Shown: positions 58,321 through 64,000 of the stretch, one piece after another | Layout: every line of letters starts with the position of its first letter | Position numbering within the stretch: position 1 is the first letter of the stretch | Source: Dryococelus australis | Lineage: Eukaryota; Arthropoda; Insecta; Phasmatodea; Phasmatidae | Assembly (NCBI GenBank): GCA_029891345.1 | Contig: CM057009.1 | Location: 90,257,416-90,321,415, forward strand | DNA: 64,000 nt | Direction of reading: 5' to 3' | Translations under genes and position numbers: made by a program | The notes under the pieces: model-generated | Told to the model about the DNA's origin: nothing | Database searches by the model: none | The model's input: only the letters and a program-made list of their open reading frames with translations

Positions 58321-58535
58321 GAGTGAGTGAAGAGATTTGGGTGGCTCTTAACATCGAGGTCTTGAGAGCTGATGAAGGTGATTGAAGTAAATATGGAGCC
58401 TCGCTGGAATGAAGAGGCGGGGAGATCACCGAGAAAACCCGCCGACCAACGGCCTCGTACGGCACGATTCCCACATGCGAAAATCCAGTTACACAGCCGG
58501 GTATTGAACCCGGTTCGCCTTGGTGGTGAGAAGCC
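58321..58535 (-). repeat. tRNA-derived SINE (copy 6), tail and body
   Basis: It reads on the minus strand. The tail (AGAGCCACCCAAATCTCTTC) and body to the B box (GGGTTCAATACCC) lie here. The head (GGCCATGGTGGCTGAGCGAC) lies at 60,582-60,616, beyond a gypsy insertion. The SINE's own target duplication AGTTAGTTTAGT is at 58,309-58,320 and 60,617-60,628. Confidence 0.85.
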
Positions 58536-60581
58536 CTTTCCCCGCTAGGACAATTATACGGCATAACTAACTTTGAAGAAAAATGGGCAGCGTTATCACT
58601 CAAAGTATAGTGACGACACGCAACTTAATCGCCAACAACATATGGATTATCACGTCTTACATTTCTTTTCAAACGTTTTGCGGGCCGTTTCCAAATTAAT
58701 GCCAGTTTGACACCGGCAATTTTCTAACTCTTTCCCAGTCATGGTTTCCAACGACTCTGGGGGAATTACCCACACACTTAAGATTGCCAATGGCAATTCT
58801 CTCCCAAAGAAAACCTTATTAGGGGAAAATCCGGTAGCACTGTGTGAGATAGAATTTAAAGCTAAATTCAATTCGGGTAAATCATCATCCCAGCTACGCT
58901 GGTCTACACTATGGAACATGCTGAGGGCTAATTTTGCATTATTATTTATTCTTTCTACAAGATTTGGACAAGGGTAGTACGGGCTCGTGTTTACATGCTT
59001 CATGCTCCAACTGAAAACACATGTCGCCCATCAACCGTGAATTAAAATAGCTAGCGTTGTCGGATACTACCACCTCTGGGCTCCCAAGTACTTTTCACAC
59101 CCTATCTACCAATGCTTTGGCAATATTACCAGCTTTCGTGTCTCTGAGGGGTAACAGTGACGTGAATTTGCTAAAACCGTCGATCAAAATTGAAATGCAA
59201 TTATTCCCTCCTCTTGATCACGGAAGTGGGCAGTAACTATCCATGAATACTTTTTCCCAAGGTCGTGTAGGCACTTTCACAGAATATGTTCCTACTTTGC
59301 TGTTATGGGGTTGCTTCGCTAGTTGGCAGTCGTGACAATTTTTTTACAAATTCGTCAATCATTCGCCCCATATTTTAACTAGCGCCTTGGTTTTGTCCCT
59401 GCCCATGTGAGCACCCCTGGCAGAACAGTGGAAATATTTTACCATTAATCCTCTCGCCTTTTGAGGGACAAGCACATTTTTACGTTTAAATCTGTCAACG
59501 AAATTAACTGGTTCATTATCCAAAAAATATTGCGATGTTTTCCCCGTGGCAATCATATCCTTAATGTCATCGCATTCCTGGTCACCCTTCGGCCAATCCC
59601 TAAAGTCGGTGAACATTTCTGGCATGGTCCGAATCATTATACAACAATCCTCACTACCATTTTCATTTATTTCACTTCCCTCTACAAGACTTTCTCCCCC
59701 CCCCCCCTTCCCCGCACAAACCCATTCAACGTCTTTATACATGCGCGATAAATAATCGGCAATTATATTATCTTTTCCGTTGATGTGCACAATATTGAAT
59801 TTTAAATTGCCCAATTTCGCAATTCATCTACCTATTTTCCCTACTTGTTTGGGGTGTGTATAAAGCCAGGTTAAAGCCTGATTGTCGGTTTGTAAATCAA
59901 ACTCGTTCTACTCAATATAGATGGAAAATTTTTCCACACCCCAAACACAAGCAAGCGTCTCCTTTTCAAAAGCACTAAGATGTTTTTCATTTTCACTCAG
60001 GGTACGACTAGCGAACGAACTGGGTTGCAAAACTTTTCCTATATCCTGTAAAAAAACTCTCCCTAAAGCCACAGATGAAGCGTCAACCTGCAATGTGAAC
60101 TTTTTAGAAAAGTCCGGCAACACTAATACGGGAGGATGTGAAATAGCATACTTGAGTGCACTAAAGGCCTTGTTTTCGGCTTCACCCCAAATTAGCGGTA
60201 CAACCTTTTTGTTTAGGTTATTTAAGGGTGCACTCATCTCCATATAGTTGTTTAAAAACGTGAAAAATAGCCCAGCATTCCTAAAAATCTCATTACCCCT
60301 TTAACATTTTTGGGTTGCGGGAAATTGACTAATGGGGTGATTTTCTCGGGGTCCATGATCAAATTGCCTTTTGACAGAATAAAGCCTAAAAACTTTATTT
60401 CGTCCTTAGCCCACGTCACCTTTTCGGGGTTCACGGTAAATCCCAGTCCCCTCAACTTTTCAAGCACTAACCGGACATGCGCCAGAATATTTTATGTCAA
60501 ATATATTACATCGGAATGTTTAAAAGTAAAGTTTTTATCCGTATTTAAAATATAATTTAAACTGAATCAATTTGTACCAGA
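58536..60581 (-). pseudogene. Ty3/gypsy-type pol pseudogene inserted in a SINE
   Basis: Minus-strand fragments follow pol order. At 60,252-60,467 is the end of the reverse transcriptase (KFLGFILSKG; VMRFLGMLGYFSRF). At 59,908-60,243 are the connection and start of RNase H (FTLQVDASSVALGRV). At 59,359-59,814 are the RNase H end (KDNIIADYLSR) and the His-x-His zinc region of integrase (GAHMGRDKTKALV). At about 59,040-59,340 is the integrase core with FMDSY and SDNAS. At 58,650-59,003 is the core end, with the Glu in NLVERINN, and the C-terminal part. The RT active-site YxDD region, gag, protease and LTRs are absent. Several stops and frame changes separate the pieces. It is a dead fragment. Positions of the triad fit a D, D-35-E integrase. 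Confidence 0.85.
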
Positions 60582-60616
60582 GGCGAACGTGCTAGTCGCT
60601 CAGCCACCATGGCCCC
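60582..60616 (-). repeat. tRNA-derived SINE (copy 6), head
   Basis: TCAGCCACCATGGCCCC on the plus strand is the 5' end of the SINE in reverse. It is the same as the end of the copy at 22,936-23,192 and completes the SINE begun at 58,321. Confidence 0.85.
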
Positions 60617-60629
60617 AGTTAGTTTAGTA

Positions 60630-61770
60630 AATTATCTAACGAAAAAAATATTTCAATATTTCAATATTTCAATATTTCGGAAGGAAATATAGTGGTCGTC
60701 GACAAGCATTAGTCCGTCCCACACTTTAAAATCCGTAAAATTCTCCCACCTTCTTTAGATAATACAATCGCTGTAATCCAAGTAATCGCTTTGCATCATA
60801 TAGTGACCTTGCTAGTTCGTTTGAGTAAAGTGATAGACTTTCATATGCCATGCTTTCATGCATGTTTTAGCTTTCAGCCGTTCAGTCCATAGTTTTACTG
60901 AAAGTGCCTTAGAGTTTGTAACCAGTAATTCGCAAGCCATTCCACAACAATAGGATTTTGAGCATCTTAGATGCTGTTGATTAAAGTGGGGTCATCGATT
61001 GCAATTTCAAAAATAAAACTAAAATTTTTGGCTAAATATACAGAGGATATTCCATGAATTCATATGTTTAGTGAATATTTTGTGTTTGCCATGCGGTGAG
61101 GCACATTTAGTAAAGGCGGTCTGTTTTAATTGGTTGCCTAAGAACAGATAATATGTTGCTTTTTCTCGCAAATCTGAGACATGAGTAGAAATGTTACAGG
61201 AGGAATTGACTATCAGGGATTGTAGCAAGAGAGAGAAAAGTGATTTTAGGGCAAAATGGGGATAAAAATTTTGTCATCGCACAAACCATAGTAGTATTTT
61301 CTTTTTATCTTGCACGGTAATGCAGATGAGATTGGTCAGACAGTCGTGGTAGTTAAGTGAGTTCTGTTAAAGGTAAGTACTATAACAAAAGGAAGGCATA
61401 GAGTGAAAGCGAACAGGATAAGGAAAGGCCTAAGGATAGTGAATTTACTGAAGTAAATGAAAGCTAGGAAACGAAGATCAAGTCGCAAATGCGAGGTGAA
61501 TGGGGAATACATCTCCTGATAGTCTTTTTCAAGCGTAGAAACGAAGATCATATGCAATAATATTTTGTCCGTTTGGTAAAAAATACCTGCTGGTGTTTGC
61601 GTACACATAAAATAGGAAATTGATTATTGTTTGTACTGAAATAATCAGCGATTCAAACGTATCTGCACTTATTAATTCTGGTGCATTGTCATCATTTATG
61701 AGTCATGAGTGTTGTAATCAGCAGATGCAGAATAACCCCATAGGAATTATATTCAAATTAAAGGGTAGCA
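60630..61770. other. Intergenic, no feature recognised
   Basis: A triplicated TTTCAATA phrase near 60,650-60,680 is the only local repeat noted. Confidence 0.4.
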
Positions 61771-61771
61771 C

Positions 61772-61835
61772 GGTGGTGAGTGAGTGATGAGATTTGGGCG
61801 ACTCTTAACAGCGAGGTCTTTAGAGGCGAGGCACA
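61772..61835 (-). repeat. SINE tail fragment (copy 7)
   Basis: GAGATTTGGGCGACTCTTAA and CGAGGTCTTTAGAG match the 3' tail of the SINE family in reverse; the rest is absent. Confidence 0.6.
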
Positions 61836-62209
61836 GTGGTGTTTTCCCTTGTGGATGGAATTGTAATATATTCCAGACAGTTGACACCCTAAAAATTAAA
61901 ACTGAGGGGTCTTTGTGGAAAATTCGGTCATAAATTTTGGATAAATCATCACATTCCATAATATTGGCAATAGAATTTCTGGCCAAGATATATAGCTGTA
62001 TTTATGTTATGAATAAATGTATATTGTTAGAGTTTTCTCAGAATCTCATGTTTCCTTGGAAACTAAACCTCTGCATGTCTGAAAAATTCAGTCAGTTAAG
62101 TTGTATAAAAATACTAAACAGGAAATTCATAAATTAAATGAGATTATTTTTTAGGTTTTTGCAGGTAAATTGGGTGTTGTTCGAAACACCCAGAAGTTTA
62201 AAATTTGGA

Positions 62210-63130
62210 AGGTAATGAGTCCATAACTTCTGTACCATACAGCATACCCCTCCTGAGGTTAGATTTTTTAAGCAGATTACTAATAGGTTGGAGCAACAAA
62301 GGAAGTCGAGGACTAAATTACTATGTATGTTATTCCTTCTTTCCTTCTTCCAAAAATGCCAGGGATATACAGATTAGTATGTGATTATCGGCGAGTAAAT
62401 GAGACATTATTTTAAGAGCCCTACCTACTGACGGTAATCGATACTGTGTTCCAACACCTCAGCCACGCCAAATAGTTTACTATCCTTTATTTAAACTCAG
62501 TATTTCTACAATGTGAATTATATATAAATTCACAAGAACATTTAGAAATCTGTATGCCTCGGGGACTGTACCAGTGAACAAGACATCCAATGGTGATCAC
62601 TTGTGGGTCACAAGCTATGTCCATTTGTTGTTTCATGTGCTTGGTAAATTTTTTTTATAATTTTGGGCTTAAATAAATTTTAAATATTTGTATTTGTAGT
62701 AGCTCCTTTGAAGGAAAGTTTGAGTACATTAGCAAAGTTCTGCAAGCCTTGAATGAAGCAGGTTTAACTGTAAACACTGACAAGATATTGTGGGCGGAAA
62801 ATCATGTACAATATTTGGAGTGTATAATTTAATAAGGGGCCATTTCAACTGATTATAGGAAAATCAGACTCTGTGAAATTTCCTTTCCCGGCACAGAAAA
62901 TGCAAATGGAGTTAGGTTTTTTTTAAAGAATAGTTGTTTTTTATGGTAAATTTATTCAACTTTTTTTCCAAACTGCTGGAAAATTAAATCTTGTAAAATG
63001 CAAAAATGTAGAATTTGTATGGTGACCAAAGCATCAGCATGCATTTCAGATGTTAATAGAAAGATTACAAAACCACCTGTTCTGCACTTGCCAAACTTCA
63101 ATGAAAAATTTTATTTATTACTGCCAGACA
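62210..63130 (+). pseudogene. Second degenerate gypsy-type reverse transcriptase
   Basis: Plus-strand fragments in three frames. A YRLVCDYRRVNE block near 62,365-62,400 is the N-terminal RT motif. ICMPRGLYQ lies near 62,545-62,570, and EAGLTVNTDKILWAENHVQ near 62,755-62,810 is the thumb. YGKFIQ is near 62,940. KPPVLHLPNFNEKF near 63,070-63,110 is the connection to RNase H. An AT-rich insertion separates the RT parts near 62,645-62,700 and removes the active-site region. Stops are frequent. It is not the same copy or strand as 58,536-60,581. Confidence 0.75.
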
Positions 63131-63189
63131 ATAAAAATAGCAAACACAGAAGAATGCATTGGATGGTACTCAAAATTTATACAGATTGT

Positions 63190-64000
63190 GATACAGATAA
63201 GTAACATACATGACCGAAAAACAGCAGGGCAATGACATATGGAACTACGGTATGCCATCTGGCCATCTTCAACAGCGCTTCGCACCACCTCGCACTGTGA
63301 AACATATTTACAACATGGTCTGGCATGGAGTCCCACAAATTCCGGATGTTATCCCAAGGCCGACAGGCCCACAATTGTTGGACAGCGTTCCAAATCCTCG
63401 ATACTGTGCCACGTCGGCAGCTAGCACTTCAACTGGCCCCACACATGATCATATGGGGACATGTCATAAGAGCGGGTAGACAATGGTTGTATTTGGACAT
63501 GATGAAGATAGTCGTTGGAAACCCATGCAGTAAACACATGTGGTCGGGTGTTATTCTGCTGGATTATTGCACATGGGATCCCGGCCATAAATGGAAGCAG
63601 ATGGGGATGTAGTGTCTCATCCACATACCACTGGGTCGTTAAAGTTCCCCGTAACATGGAGACAGCTGATTGGCTGTCGTAGACTATTGTTCTCAAGAAT
63701 CTAATGCCTATCTTCGGGGAAGCGTGTAGCTCGACAGAGAGGTTCGGATTGTGCCGTTTACAAGAGTCACTACACCTAGAGGTGATAATCATCTCTCTCC
63801 ATAACGAAGCAGCACTCATCAATAAACACCACACATCGCCAGTCTGTGGCATTCCACATTGTTCTGGCCTGGCTCCACTGAAAATAGAGCCGCTGTTGTT
63901 GCAAAGTTAATAGCAGCACATATAATGCGCACTGGCATCGTAAATTCGCCTCCGCAAGGCGTCAGAAAATGGTTTGTAAGCACACAGGGTCCCCGAACAC
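63190..64000 (-). pseudogene. Tc1-type transposase pseudogene, cut by the window edge
   Basis: Minus strand. The open part 63,421-63,852 covers the second half of a Tc1-like DDE domain: GTLTTQWYVDETLHPHLLPF, then QQNNTRPH, then SPYDHVW. The catalytic Asp of the usual QxDNARPH is Asn and the Glu of SPxEHVW is Asp, so activity is unlikely. Downstream (63,190-63,420) the C-terminal DNIRNLWDSM block is in another frame. Upstream (63,853-64,000) are decayed pieces of the region before the first catalytic Asp. The 5' end lies outside the window. Confidence 0.8.

Overview
The window is nuclear DNA of an insect with a large, transposon-rich genome. It is AT-rich with GT-AG introns, TATA and AATAAA signals, tRNA-derived SINEs, Tc1/mariner, hAT-like, Helitron-like and Ty3/gypsy remnants, and no bacterial gene organisation. 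Intron lengths of 5.7 to 10 kb fit a big-genome order such as stick insects or other Polyneoptera, but the species cannot be read from the sequence. Layout: 1-7.9 kb is intergenic and holds dispersed repeats, a SINE interrupted by a fold-back element, a transposase remnant between long inverted arms, and a Helitron-like element. 7.96-20.88 kb is a mirrored block. A left arm (7,960-11,228) and a right arm (18,422-20,880) are collinear inverted copies around a 7.2 kb centre. The left arm carries a decayed C2HC zinc-finger gene with its own TATA box. The right arm carries the same gene with most of its coding part deleted. The centre carries a small intact-looking intronless C2HC zinc-finger gene (12,348-12,812) and more than 5 kb of strand-asymmetric G+T-rich repeat. 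This is the most unusual part of the window. 24.4-50 kb holds the one clear host gene, on the + strand. It has four exons (24,717-24,879; 33,595-33,832; 39,536-39,667; 49,669-49,756) joined in consistent phase into a 206-residue protein with a signal peptide, an Asp-rich stretch, one hydrophobic segment and a C-terminal four-cysteine module. Its GC-rich TATA promoter is flanked upstream by two back-to-back inverted-repeat elements. Its introns hold seven copies of one MITE family (inverted ends related to GGCTGTTCACG), two hAT-like MITEs with 8-bp target duplications, a degenerate pogo/Tigger-type transposase and a degenerate tandem array. 50-64 kb is intergenic: a Helitron-like element, a second SINE family, a mariner-type MITE with 60-bp ends, a transposase fragment with about 110-bp inverted ends, a SINE split by a Ty3/gypsy pol pseudogene, a second broken gypsy pol, and a Tc1-type transposase pseudogene cut by the window edge. 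Only the four-exon gene and perhaps the small zinc-finger gene look functional. Everything was read by eye, so repeat boundaries are approximate unless a target duplication is quoted.
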